Origin: Hydractinia symbiolongicarpus
Lineage: Eukaryota; Cnidaria; Hydrozoa; Anthoathecata; Hydractiniidae
Assembly (NCBI RefSeq): GCF_029227915.1
Contig: NC_079885.1
Coordinates: 3,906,001 to 3,970,000 of the forward strand
Reading direction: 5' to 3'
DNA length: 64,000 bases
The notes beneath the pieces were generated by a model that saw nothing but the letters and a program-made list of their open reading frames with translations, made no database searches and was not told the DNA's origin. This document shows, piece after piece, positions 14,301 to 25,131 of this stretch (positions within the stretch are counted from its first letter, which is position 1; every line of letters starts with the position of its first letter). The translations under genes were made by a program, and so were the position numbers.

Positions 14301-14486
14301 CAACTTAGTAATATCGGAAAAAAATCACTAAACACATGTTGGTACGAATACGTGACGCACAGTTGTAATTCAAGCGGATTGATACCGTTAGAAAGTCATT
14401 GAAATTTAGTTTTTAAAACTGTCTCTATTTCTTTAGCGCGCGATAACGTCTAGGATTAGTCCCACAGTAAAAAATGTCTTATTTTA

Positions 14487-14530
14487 TCTTATATATTAAT
14501 TCCCTTGCGTGACTAAAACTGTGAGTCCAC
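14487..14530 (+). other. Helitron 5' terminus
   Basis: The first bases are TCTTATATATTAATTCCC, directly after host A at 14486. TTCCC at 14500-14504 and TCCAC near 14526-14530 reappear, inverted and in the same order, at the 3' end (GGGAA at 16686-16690 and GTGGA at 16672-16676). These could be subterminal inverted repeats or chance. The TC start fits a Helitron, but two bases alone are weak evidence. Confidence 0.55.
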
Positions 14531-15012
14531 GACACGGAAATCACGGGTCACTTTCTTATGACGTGGCTGTACGCTTAAATTTAACTAAAAAGATTAGGGA
14601 TGTACTTCAAAGAAATCGCACATAAGGTGTAAATATATAACCCGCTGCTAATAACGATATAAATATATATACCCTTATGCCAAAAAAACTCTATGTTAGC
14701 ATATATATATAGGTATCGCTACATATGAAACGGTATTAGATATTCACAAAGCATACGGACTGTTAAATGAAGTTCCTAGCATAAAACGGAAATTGTGTTT
14801 ACGAAAAAGATGGCTGTTCTTTTTGAGTATTCTCTACTCTTTCATTCAAAATAAATCTTTAAAAAAACATTTGAAGAAGAGCATGGTTTTATAAATTAAT
14901 CATAGCAAGGTTCTGTAAGGTTTTTTCATGTTTTATTTTCAGTTTTGATTATATTATTGTTGCCAGACATGTTTTATAGCTAGCATCATAAAAAGCCAAC
15001 CACCACCAACAA
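14531..15012. other. Helitron interior, 5' part, no gene
   Basis: This is AT-rich unique sequence with no open frame of note. It holds short ATATAT runs, for example near 14640-14720, and no satellite monomers. No RNA gene was recognised. It is most simply the non-coding filler of a non-autonomous element. Confidence 0.6.
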
Positions 15013-15140
15013 CTAGCTAGCTAGCTAGGAATATATATATATATATATGTAGCCATGTTCTTTTTGCCTAGCTAAGTCTCCAGTTTATATTTAAGTGACT
15101 AGCTATTAGCTGCTGTAGCTAGCTAATGCTAGCTTTAAAC
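15013..15140. repeat. AGCT-rich and AT microsatellite cluster
   Basis: CTAGCTAGCTAGCTAG lies at 15013-15028, followed directly by an AT dinucleotide run at 15030-15048. Further scattered AGCT and TAGCTAGC copies continue to about 15133. The tetramer is self-complementary, so the tract can fold or cruciform. It is simple-sequence expansion inside the transposon. Confidence 0.8.
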
Positions 15141-15560
15141 TAAAGATTCCCAGTATATATATTCCCACAAAACACATCAAACGTTATTAACCCTGAAAAT
15201 TTTAAACATTTTCCTGGGATTTTTTTGGTTTGCGAAGTTCTTTTCCTCCAAATATTCTGAAAATAAAGTTCAGAAATTACTTATTTTTAAAATGTAAATT
15301 TAATTTGTTTCAAATTGTGGGCAAAAACCTTAATCAGCATGCTAAAAGAACTGACTTTTCTTAATTTAGAATTACTAAACACAACCATTTTCTTACAATT
15401 AGTGTAAACTTTTGTGCGTATGGCTTATATTTAATACACCAAAAGAGCTACTTTGTTGATTTCAATTTTATACTCTTTGTAAGCTATTTTTTTCTTCTTT
15501 TTTACATTTCTGTTTTACCACTCAATTTTTACATTTTATAAGTTATTTGGAACAGAATGG

Positions 15561-16345
15561 TATGAAATAGACCAAAATACCTGATCTTAGTTGTTTTTAA
15601 TTTACAGGCTGTGTCTGTGAAACTTTAAGGGGAACATTTGGTGGAAGACAATGGCATGACATATACTGATAGAACTGATTTTTGTTGTGTTAGATGTTAT
15701 ATCTGAACCTTTTTGACATTTTATGTTAATTTTGCGAGGAAGGACCATATATATATACACAGAAGAAGAATTCAATTTTACACCTTGCAAGCTTTGTTTT
15801 TCTATATTTTGTATAAATTCTTACTGGGGAGGACTCCGTGCAATATATCGAAATGACTGATCCTTCTCGATTTAAATTTGATGTGTTCTAAATCGTATAT
15901 AGTTTTGGAAATTTTGTGTAAGATTTAATGGGTAAGGGCTAGATGCAATATGTCAAAAAAACTTTTTTTGTTGAATCAGAAGCACTCCCTACAACCATTC
16001 TTTTTTTTACAGTTTGTGAAGCTTTTGTGAGGAAAGAGTGTATGCAATATTATCGAAATAACTGATTATTGTTGCAAACTGTTTTTCTTTGGCATTTTGG
16101 ATTAAAATATTGTTTTAGAGGGCATATGCTATGTACTGAAATAGTTAAATTTTGCAAACTTTGATTTTGTCGTTACCTCTCATTTTTTACATTTTGATTA
16201 AACTTTTGTTTTATTGCATTATAATTTATCCTTGCAAATCCCTTTTTAACACCTTAGATAAAAATTTCTACTTAGGCAAAATTTTTTGTTTATTTTTCAC
16301 ATTTTGTGTCAACCTTTGGCAGGGTTTGCAATAAACTAACTGATT
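15561..16345 (+). repeat. Degenerate ~96 bp minisatellite inside the Helitron
   Basis: A diverged motif resembling TGCAATATATCGAAATAACTGAT, preceded by a TTTTGTGAGGAA-like segment, recurs near 15561, 15654, 15745, 15839, 15943, 16042, 16123, 16213 and 16325. Spacings are roughly 81-112 bp, average about 96. The best preserved pair is 15839 and 16042. The units are strongly diverged, so this array is old compared with the surrounding satellite duplications. Central tandem repeats are common in non-autonomous Helitrons. Short open frames at 15602-15790 (minus strand) and 16152-16334 (plus strand) fall in this AT-rich repeat and show no protein-like features. Confidence 0.6.
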
Positions 16346-16671
16346 TTAACATATACATGAGAGAGATTTGTGTTTGACATTGATTAGCTTTTTTGTATAT
16401 ATGTGGCGTTTTGAGTGATTTAAATTTTTTGGGTGAGATGTATGTTGAAATGCTTTTGGAAACTTCTTTCCGAATAATTTTCGCATTTGTCAGATGGTCA
16501 GAGCAGTAATTTTAGTAGATTTAGATTTTAAATGTCACATAAATACTGCAGTTGTTGGACACCTTTAATTTTTTTGGTCATTTATATAATAATGCAGATG
16601 TAAGATGCGCACTGCTGTATTGTTTGTTTTTTGATGGACATATATCTGCTACATAAATTAAATGGAATACA
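16346..16671. other. Helitron interior, 3' part, no gene
   Basis: This is unique AT-rich sequence between the degenerate minisatellite and the terminal hairpin. I see no open frame, RNA gene or repeat in it. Confidence 0.55.
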
Positions 16672-16698
16672 GTGGATTCTTCCACGGGAAACAGCTAG
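16672..16698 (+). other. Helitron 3' terminus: hairpin plus CTAG
   Basis: GTGGA (16672-16676) and TCCAC (16681-16685) form a 5 bp stem around the loop TTCT. Nine bases follow (GGGAAACAG) and then CTAG at 16695-16698, next to the host T. In the Helitron family such a hairpin just upstream of CTRR is the replication-termination signal. The stem here is short, so the family assignment relies on the combination with the A/T target and the 5' TC. Confidence 0.72.
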
Positions 16699-19600
16699 TC
16701 TAAATTATTAAGTGAAGCGCTACCATTGGGCCGAGTGTAATCGTTGAATTGCTGCAAACATGTCAAATTAAGAAAAATGTTATTTCTTGGAGTCCAATTG
16801 GCTCATTTATCACATTTATAAGGTCACAGTCCAGAATAACTTCAATTAAGTCCCACAGTCAATCGTTTCACTGTTAAAAGCGATACAACTTAGTAATATC
16901 GGAAACAAATCACTAAATACATGTTGGTACGAACATGTGACGCAACTGTTATAACTCAAACGGATTGACACCGTTAGAAAGTCAATGAAATGTAGTTTTT
17001 GAAAATGTTTCTATTTTTTCAACGCGCACTCACGGCTAGGTTTGGTCCCACAGTACAAAATGACTTATTTATCTAAACTTTTAAATAAAACGCTACCACA
17101 GCGCCCAGCGAATCGGTAAATTCCAGCAATCATGTCAAATTAAGAAGAATGTTATTTCTTGGGTCCAGTTGTCTCATTTATCACATTTATGAGGTCAAAG
17201 TCCAAAATCAGTTCAATTAAGTCCCACAGTCAATCCTTTCACTGTTAAAAGCAATGCAACCTAGTGATATCGGAAAAAAATCATTAAGTACTTGTTGGTA
17301 CGAATATGTGACGCAACCGTTGTAGTTAGAACGGACTGATACCGTTAGAAAGTCAATGAAATGTGGTATTTAAAACTGTCTCTATTTCTTCATTGTGCGC
17401 TAACGTCTAGGATTGGTCCCACAGTAAAAAATGTCTTATTTTATCTAAATTATTAAGTGAAGCGCTACCATTGGGCCGAGTGTAATCGCTGAATTGCAGC
17501 AATCATGTCAAATTAAGAAAAATGTTATTTCTTGGAGTCCAATTGGCTCATTTATCACATTTATAAGGTCACAGTCCAGAATCACTTCAATTAAGTCCCA
17601 CAGTCAATCGTTTCACTGTTAAAAGCGATACATCTTAGTAATATCGGAAAAAGATCACTAAATACATGTTGGTACGAATATGTGACGCAAAAGTTGTAAG
17701 TCAAGCGGATTGAAATCGTTAGAAAGTCAATGAAATGTAGTTTTTTAAAATGTTTCTATTTCTTCAACGCGCGCTAACGGCTAGGATTGGTCCCAGAGTA
17801 CAAAATGACTTATTTATCTAAACTTTTTAAAAAAAAGCTACCACAGAGCCCAGCGAAATCGGAAAATTCCAGCAATCATGTCAAATTAAGAAGAATGGTG
17901 TTTCTTGTGTCTAATTGTCTCACTTATCACATTTATAAGATCACAGTCCAAAATAAGTTCAATTAAGTCCCACAGTCCATCGTTTCACTGTTAAAAGCGA
18001 TGCATCCTAATAATATCCGAATACTATCGCTAAATACATGTTGGTACGAATATGTGACGCAAAGTCAATGAAATGTAGTATTTGAAACTGTCTCTATTTC
18101 TTCAGCGCGCACCAACGGCTAGGATTGGTCCCACAGAAAAAAAATGACTTATTTTATGTAAATTTTTAAGTGAAGCGCTACCATAGGGCCGAGTGTAATC
18201 GCTGAATTCCAGCAATCATGTCAAATTAAGAAGAATGTTATTCTTTGGGTCCAATTGTCTCATTTATCACATTTATGAGGTCAAAGTCCAAAATCTGTTC
18301 ATTTAAGTCCCACAGTCAATCCTTTCACTGTTAAAAGCAATGCAACCTAGTAATATCCGAATACAATCGCTAAATACATGTTGGTACGAATATGTGACGC
18401 AACCGTTGTAACTCAAACGGATTTATACCGCCAGAAAGTCAATAAAATGTAGTCTTTGAAACTGTTCCTATTTATTCAGCGCGTGCTAACGGCCAGGATT
18501 GGTCCCACAGTAAGAAATGACATATTTATCTAAATTTTTAAATGAAGTACTACCACAGCGCCCAGCGAATCGGTAAATTCCAGTAATCATGTCAAATTAA
18601 GAAGAATGTTATTCCTTGGGTCCAGTTGTCTCATTTATCACATTTACGAGGTCAAAGTCCAAAATCAGTTCAATTAAGTCCCACAGTCAATCCTTTCACT
18701 GTTAAAAGCAATGCAACCTAGTAATATCGGAAAAAAATCATTCAGTACTTGTTGGAACGAATATGTGACGCAACCGTTGTAGTTTGAACGGACTGATACC
18801 GTTAGAAAGTCAATGAAATTTAATATTTAAAACTGTCTCTATTTCTTCAGTGTGCGCTAACGTTTAGGATTAGTCCCACAGTAAAAAATGTCTTATTTTA
18901 TCTAAATTATTAAGTGAAGCGCTACCATTGGGCCGAGTGTAATCGTTGAATTGCAGCAATCATGTCAAATTAAGAAGAATTTTATTTCTTGGGTCCATTT
19001 GCCTCACTTATCACATTTATAAGGTCACAGTCCAAAGTTACTTCAAGTAAGTCCCAGAGTCAATCGTTTCACTGTTAAAAGCGATACAACTTAGTAATAT
19101 CGGAAAAAAATCACTAAACACATGTTGGTACGAATACGTGACGCACAGTTGTAATTCAAGCGGATTGATACCGTTAGAAAGTCATTGAAATTTAGTTTTT
19201 AAAACTGTCTCTATTTCTTTAGCGCGCGATAACGTCTAGGATTAGTCCCACAGTAAAAAATGTCTTATTTTATCTAAATTATTAAGTGAAGCGCTACCAT
19301 TGGGCCGAGTGTAATCGTTGAATTGCAGCAATCATGTCAAATTAAGAAAAATGTTATTTCTTGGAGTCCAATTGGCTCATTTATCACATTTATAAGGTCA
19401 CAGTCCAGAATAACTTCAATTAAGTCCCACAGTCAATCGTTTCACTGTTAAAAGCGATACAACTTAGTAATATCGGAAACAAATCACTAAATACATGTTG
19501 GTACGAACATGTGACGCAACTGTTATAACTCAAACGGATTGACACCGTTAGAAAGTCAATGAAATGTAGTTTTTGAAAATGTTTCTATTTTTTCAACGCG

Positions 19601-21136
19601 CACTCACGGCTAGGTTTGGTCCCACAGTACAAAATGACTTATTTATCTAAACTTTTAAATAAAACGCTACCACAGCGCCCAGCGAATCGGTAAATCCTAG
19701 CAATCATGTCAAATTAAGAAGAATGTCATTTCTTGGGTCCAGTTGTCTCATTTATCACATTTTTGAGGTCAAAGTCCAAAATCAGTTCAATTAAGTCCCA
19801 CAGTCAATCCTTTCACTGTTAAAAGCAATGCAACCTAGTAATATCGGAAACAAATCACTAAATACATGTTGGTACGAACATGTGACGCAACTGTTGTAAC
19901 TCAAACGGATTGACACCGTTAGAAAGTCAATGAAATGTAGTTTTTGAAAATGTTTCTATTTCTTCAACGCGCACTCACGGCTAGGTTTGGTCCCACAGTA
20001 CAAAATGACTTATTTATCTAAACTTTTAAATAAAACGCTACCACAGCGCCCAGCGAATCGGTAAATTCCAGCAATCATGTCAAATTAAGAAGAATGTTAT
20101 TTCTTGGGTCCAGTTGTCTCATTTATCACATTTATGATGTCAAAGTCCAAAATCAGTTCAATTAAGTCCCACAGTCAATCCTTTCACTGTTAAAAGCAAT
20201 GCAACCTAGTGATATCGGAAAAAAATCATTAAGTACTTGTTGGTACGAATATGTGACGCAACCGTTGTAGTTAGAACGGACTGATACCGTTAGAAAGTCA
20301 ATGAAATGTGGTATTTAAAACTGTCTCTATTTCTTCAGTGTGCGCTAACGTCTAGGATTGGTCCCACAGTAAAAAATGTCTTATTTTATCTAAATTATTA
20401 AGTGAAGCGCTACCATTGGGCCGAGTGTAATCGCTGAATTGCAGCAATCATGTCAAATTAAGAAAAATGTTATTTCTTGGAGTCCAATTGGCTCATTTAT
20501 CACATTTATAAGGTCACAGTCCAGAATCACTTCAATTAAGTCCCACAGTCAATCGTTTCACTGTTAAAAGCGATACATCTTAGTAATATCGGAAAAAGAT
20601 CACTAAATACATGTTGGTACGAATATGTGACGCAAACGTTGTAAGTCAAGCGGATTGAAATCGTTAGAAAGTCAATGAAATGTAGTTTTTTAAAATGTTT
20701 CTATTTCTTCAACGCGCGCTAACGGCTAGGATTGGTCCCAGAGTACAAAATGACTTATTTATCTAAACTTTTTAAAAAAAAGCTACCACAGAGCCCAGCG
20801 AAATCGGAAAATTCCAGCAATCATGTCAAATTAAGAAGAATGGTGTTTCTTGTGTCTAATTGTCTCACTTATCACATTTATAAGGTCACAGTCCAAAATA
20901 AGTTCAATTAAGTCCCACAGTCCATCGTTTCACTGTTAAAAGCGATGCATCCTAATAATATCCGAATACTATCGCTAAATACATGTTGGTACGAATATGT
21001 GACGCAACCGTGGTAACTCTAACGGATTTATACCGCCAGAAGGTCAATGAAATGTAGTCCTTGAAACTGTTCCTATTTATTCAACGCGTGCTAACGGCCA
21101 GGATTGGTCCCACAGTAAAAAATGACTTATTTTATA

Positions 21137-21482
21137 TAGATTTTTAAGTGAAGCGCTACCATAGGGCCGAGTGTAATCGCTGAATGCCAGCAATCATGTC
21201 AATTTAAGAAGAATGTTATTCCTTGGAGTCCAATTGGCTCATTTATTACATTTATAAGGTCACAGTCCAGAATCCCATATATAGATTTTTATATATAGAT
21301 TTTTATATATAGATTTTTAAGTGAAGCGCTACCATAGGGCCGAGTGTAATCGTTGAATGCCAGCAATCATGTCAATTTAAGAAGAATGTTATTCCTTGGA
21401 GTCCAATTGGCTCATTTATTACATTTATAAGGTCACAGTCCAGAATCCCATATATAGATTTTTATATATAGATTTTTATATA
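21137..21482 (+). repeat. Two 173 bp sub-monomer units
   Basis: TAGATTTTTAAGTGAAGCGC occurs at 21137, 21310 and 21483, exactly 173 bp apart. Each short unit holds only the monomer tail, the next monomer head to CACAGTCCAGAATCCC, and then a 14 bp minisatellite, so the central half of the monomer is missing. The third occurrence leads into a full monomer. Single 173 bp units also occur at 24044-24216 and 26762-26934, in the same HOR position. Confidence 0.88.
21277..21318 (+). repeat. 14 bp minisatellite, three units
   Basis: Three tandem copies of ATATATAGATTTTT close the first 173 bp sub-monomer unit. The same triplet is at 21450-21491, 24184-24225 and 26902-26943; the last has one substitution, ATATGTAG. 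The motif derives from the monomer's own TTTATATAGATTTTTAAG tail, so it arose by slippage at a sub-monomer junction and was then amplified with the HOR. Confidence 0.88.
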
Positions 21483-21491
21483 TAGATTTTT
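21450..21491 (+). repeat. 14 bp minisatellite, second occurrence
   Basis: This is the same three-unit ATATATAGATTTTT repeat, 173 bp downstream of the first, joining the second short unit to a full monomer. Confidence 0.88.
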
Positions 21492-24183
21492 AAGTGAAGC
21501 GCTACCATAGGGCCGAGTGTAATCGCTGAATGCCAGCAATCATGTCAATTTAAGAAGAATGTTATTCCTTGGAGTCCAATTGGCTCAATTATTACATTTA
21601 TAAGGTCACAGTCCAGAATCACTTTAATTAAGTCCCACAGGCAATCGTTTCAATGTCAAAAGCAATACAACTTAGTAATATCGGAAAAAAATCACTAAAT
21701 ACATGTTGGTACAAATATGTGACGTAACCGTTGTAGTTGAAACGGACTGATACCCTTAGAAAGTCAATGAAATGTAGTATTTGAAACTGTCTCCATTTCT
21801 TCAGCGCGCACCAACGGCTAGAAATGGTCCCACAGTAAAAAAGCACTTATTTTACAAAAATTTTTAAGTGAAGCGCTACCACAGCGCCCAGTGAAATTGG
21901 TAAATTCCAGCAATCATGTCAAATTAAGAAAAATGTTATTTCTTGGAGTCCAATTGGCTCATTTATCACATTTATAAGGTCACAGTCCAGAATCACTTCA
22001 ATTAAGTCCCACAGTCAATCGTTTCACTCTTAGTAATATCGGAAAAAAATCACTAAATACATGTTGGTACGAACATGTGACGCAACTGTTATAACTCAAA
22101 CGGATTGACACCGTTAGAAAGTCAATGAAATGTAGTTTTTGAAAATGTTTCTATTTTTTCAACGCGCACTCACGGCTAGGTTTGGTCCCACAGTACAAAA
22201 TGACTTATTTATCTAAACTTTTAAATAAAACGCTACCACAGCGCCCAGCGAATCGGTAAATTCCAGCAATCATGTCAAATTAAGAAGAATGTTATTTCTT
22301 GGGTCCAGTTGTCTCATTTATCACATTTATGAGGTCAAAGTCCAAAATCAGTTCAATTAAGTCCCACAGTCAATCCTTTCACTGTTAAAAGCAATGCAAC
22401 CTAGTGATATCGGAAAAAAATCATTAAGTACTTGTTGGTACGAATATGTGACGCAACCGTTGTAGTTAGAACGGACTGATACCGTTAGAAAGTCAATGAA
22501 ATGTGGTATTTAAAACTGTCTCTATTTCTTCAGTGTGCGCTAACGTCTAGGATTGGTCCCACAGTAAAAAATGTCTTATTTTATCTAAATTATTAAGTGA
22601 AGCGCTACCATTGGGCCGAGTGTAATCGCTGAATTGCAGCAATCATGTCAAATTAAGAAAAATGTTATTTCTTGGAGTCCAATTGGCTCATTTATCACAT
22701 TTATAAGGTCACAGTCCAGAATCACTTCAATTAAGTCCCACAGTCAATCGTTTCACTGTTAAAAGCGATACATCTTAGTAATATCGGAAAAAGATCACTA
22801 AATACATGTTGGTACGAATATGTGACGCAAAAGTTGTAAGTCAAGCGGATTGAAATCGTTAGAAAGTCAATGAAATGTAGTTTTTTAAAATGTTTCTATT
22901 TCTTCAACGCGCGCTAACGGCTAGGATTGGTCCCAGAGTACAAAATGACTTATTTATCTAAACTTTTTAAAAAAAAGCTACCACAGAGCCCAGCGAAATC
23001 GGTAAATTTCAGCAATCATGTCAAATTAAGAAGAATGGTGTTTCTTGGGTCTAATTGTCTCACTTATCACATTTATAAGGTCACAGTCCAAAATAAGTTC
23101 AATTAAGTCCCACAGTCCATCGTTTCACTGTTAAAAGCGATGCATCCTAATAATATCCGAATACTATCGCTAAATACATGTTGGTACGAATATGTGACGC
23201 AAAGTCAATGAAATGTAGTATTTGAAACTGTCTCTATTTCTTCAGCGCGCACCAACGGCTAGGATTGGTCCCACAGAAAAAAAATGACTTATTTTATGTA
23301 AATTTTTAAGTGAAGCGCTACCATAGGGCCGAGTGTAATCGCTGAATTCCAGCAATCATGTCAAATTAAGAAGAATGTTATTCTTTGGGTCCAATTGTCT
23401 CATTTATCACATTTATGAGGTCAAAGTCCAAAATCTGTTCATTTAAGTCCCACAGTCAATCCTTTCACTGTTAAAAGCGATGCAACCTAGTAAAATCAGA
23501 AAAATATCGCTAAATGCATGTTGGTACGAATATGTTACGCAACCGTTGTAATTGAAACGGACTGATACCGTTAGAAAGTCAATGAAATGTAGTTTTTAAA
23601 GCTGTCTCTCTTACTTCAGCGCGCGCTAACGGCTAGGAGTGGTCCAACCGTAAAAAATGACTTATTAATTTAAATTTTTAATTGAAGCGCTACCACAGCA
23701 CCCAGTGAAATCGGTAAATTCCAGCAATCATGTCAAGGTAAGAAGAATGTTATTTCTTGGGTCCAATTGTCTCACTTATCACATTTATAAGATCACAGTC
23801 CCAAATAAGTTCAATTAAGTCCTACAGTCAATCGTTTCACTGTTAAAAGCGATGCAACCTAGTAATATCCGAATACAATCGCTAAATACATGTTGGTACG
23901 AATATGTGACGCAACCGTTGTAACTCTAACGGATTTATACCGCCAGAAGGTCAATGAAATGTAGTCTTTGAAACTGTTCCCATTTATTCAACGCGTGCTA
24001 ACGGCCAGGATTGGTCCCACAGTAAAAAATGACTTATTTTATATAGATTTTTAAGTGAAGCGCTACCATAGGGCCGAGTGTAATCGCTGAATGCCAGCAA
24101 TCATGTCAATTTAAGAAGAATGTTATTCCTTGGAGTCCAATTGGCTCATTTATTACATTTATAAGGTCACAGTCCAGAATCCC

Positions 24184-24225
24184 ATATATAGATTTTTATA
24201 TATAGATTTTTATATATAGATTTTT
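24184..24225 (+). repeat. 14 bp minisatellite, third occurrence
   Basis: This is the three-unit ATATATAGATTTTT repeat at the same HOR position as that at 21277, with only one 173 bp short unit upstream. Confidence 0.88.
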
Positions 24226-25131
24226 AAGTGAAGCGCTACCATAGGGCCGAGTGTAATCGTTGAATGCCAGCAATCATGTCAATTTAAGAAGAATGTTATT
24301 CCTTGGAGTCCAATTGGCTCATTTATTACATTTATAAGGTCACAGTCCAGAATCACTTTAATTAATCCCCACAGGCAATCGTTTCACTGTCAAAAGCAAT
24401 ACAACTTAGTAATATCGGAAAAAAATCACTAAATACATGTTGGTACAAAAATGTGACGTAACCGTTGTAGTTGAAACGGACTGATACCCTTAGAAAGTCA
24501 ATGAAATGTAGTATTTGAAACTGTCTCCATTTCTTCAGCGCGCACCAACGGCTAGAATTGGTCCCACAGTAAAAAAGCACTTATTTTACAAAAATTTTTA
24601 AGTGAAGCGCTACCACAGCGCCCAGTGAAATTGGTAAATTCCAGCAATCATGTCAAGGTAAGAAGAATGTAATTTCTTGGGTCCAATTGTCTCTCTTATC
24701 ACATTTATAAGGTCACAGTCCAAATAAAGTTCAATTAAGTCCCACAGTCCATCGTTTCACTGTTAAAAGCGATGCATCCTAGTAATATCCGAATACTATC
24801 GCTAAATACATGTTGGTACGAATATGTGACGCAACCGTTGTAACTCAAACGGATTTATACCGCCAGAAGGTCAATGAAATGTAGTCTTTGAAACTGTTCC
24901 TATTTATTCAGCGCGTGCTAACGGCCAGGATTGGTCCCACAGTAAAAAATGACTTATTTTATATAAATTTTTAAGTGAAGCGCTACCATTGGACCGAGTA
25001 TAATCGCTGAATTCCAGCAATCATGTCAAATTAAGAAGAATGTTATTCCTTGGAGTCCAATTGGCTCATTTATTACATTTATAAGGTCACAGTCCAGAAT
25101 CACTTCAATTAAGTCCCACAGTCAATCGTTT

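Larger units (their letters stand above)
1..14486 (+). repeat. Satellite array A, ~372 bp monomers, forward orientation
   Basis: This is a continuous head-to-tail array of about 39 monomers. The landmark TGTAATCGCTGAATT or its variant TGAAATCGGTAAATT recurs at 1, 376, 748, 1120, 1494, 1866, 2238 and 2610, so spacing is 372-375 bp. Every monomer holds the same ordered blocks: AATCATGTCAAATTAAGAAG, then a TTATCACATTTATAAGG block, then AAGTCCCACAGTCAATCG, then ACATGTTGGTACGAATATG with GTGACGCAAC, then GGATTGGTCCCACAGTA, then an AAGTGAAGCGCTACCA-like tail. Monomers differ by point changes that define recurring subtypes, and these make up the higher-order repeats listed separately. No gene, RNA gene or other insertion is visible in this stretch. 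The array ends at 14486, where a transposon-like insert begins, and it resumes at 16699 in the same monomer. The satellite family is not one I recognise by name. Confidence 0.97.
14487..16698 (+). mobile_element. Non-autonomous Helitron-like transposon inserted in satellite
   Basis: This 2212 bp stretch has no satellite similarity and is bounded by the two halves of one interrupted monomer. The left flank ends CTTATTTTA and the right flank resumes TCTAAATTATTAAG. Together they rebuild the ordinary monomer text seen at about 18895-18914 with no base lost or gained. The insert begins TCTTATATATTAATTCCC and ends GGGAAACAGCTAG. Known Helitron features are a 5' TC, a 3' CTRR (here CTAG), a short hairpin about 10 bp before the 3' end, insertion between A and T, and no target duplication. 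All are present. No Rep/helicase frame exists: stop-free stretches are at most about 60 codons, so it would need enzymes supplied in trans. The same boundary could be read as a 3 bp TCT duplication from another transposon class, but no matching terminal inverted repeats were found. The insert is unique in the window. Confidence 0.78.
16701..22990 (+). repeat. HOR with ~2.57 kb spacing
   Basis: The variant GAAAATGTTTCTATTTTTTC occurs at 17001, 19575 and 22141 (shifts 2574 and 2566 bp), each followed by the same CGCACTCACGGCTAGGTTTG. The copies are not perfectly collinear. Copy 2 carries one extra monomer, because the marker CTAGTGATATCGG sits at 17261 but at 20206, a shift of 2945 bp. The monomers after 22170 repeat 17030-17860 closely at a 5140 bp shift. 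This shows multimer duplication followed by insertion or loss of single monomers. Confidence 0.75.

Noticed and set aside
1-14486. CRISPR-like array
   Set aside because: The repeating unit is ~372 bp with no short repeat/spacer alternation, and spacers would not be homologous to each other as these are.
15013-15048. Telomeric or centromere-specific short repeat
   Set aside because: The tract is plain AGCT and AT simple sequence limited to a few dozen bases inside the transposon.
15602-15790. Short open frame, minus strand, in the insert
   Set aside because: It overlaps the degenerate ~96 bp minisatellite, is AT-rich and low in complexity, and shows no transposase, Rep or helicase motif.
16152-16334. 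Short open frame, plus strand, with a hydrophobic translation
   Set aside because: The hydrophobic look comes from T-rich sequence. There is no support from length, motif or context.
14487-16698. LTR retrotransposon or cut-and-paste transposon
   Set aside because: No terminal direct repeats, no polypurine tract or primer binding site, no gag/pol frame and no clear terminal inverted repeats. The only possible target duplication is an ambiguous 3 bp TCT.
21628-21846. 72-codon open frame on the minus strand, repeated at 24362 and 27080
   Set aside because: It is the same satellite frame in a different subtype, carried by the 2.72 kb HOR.
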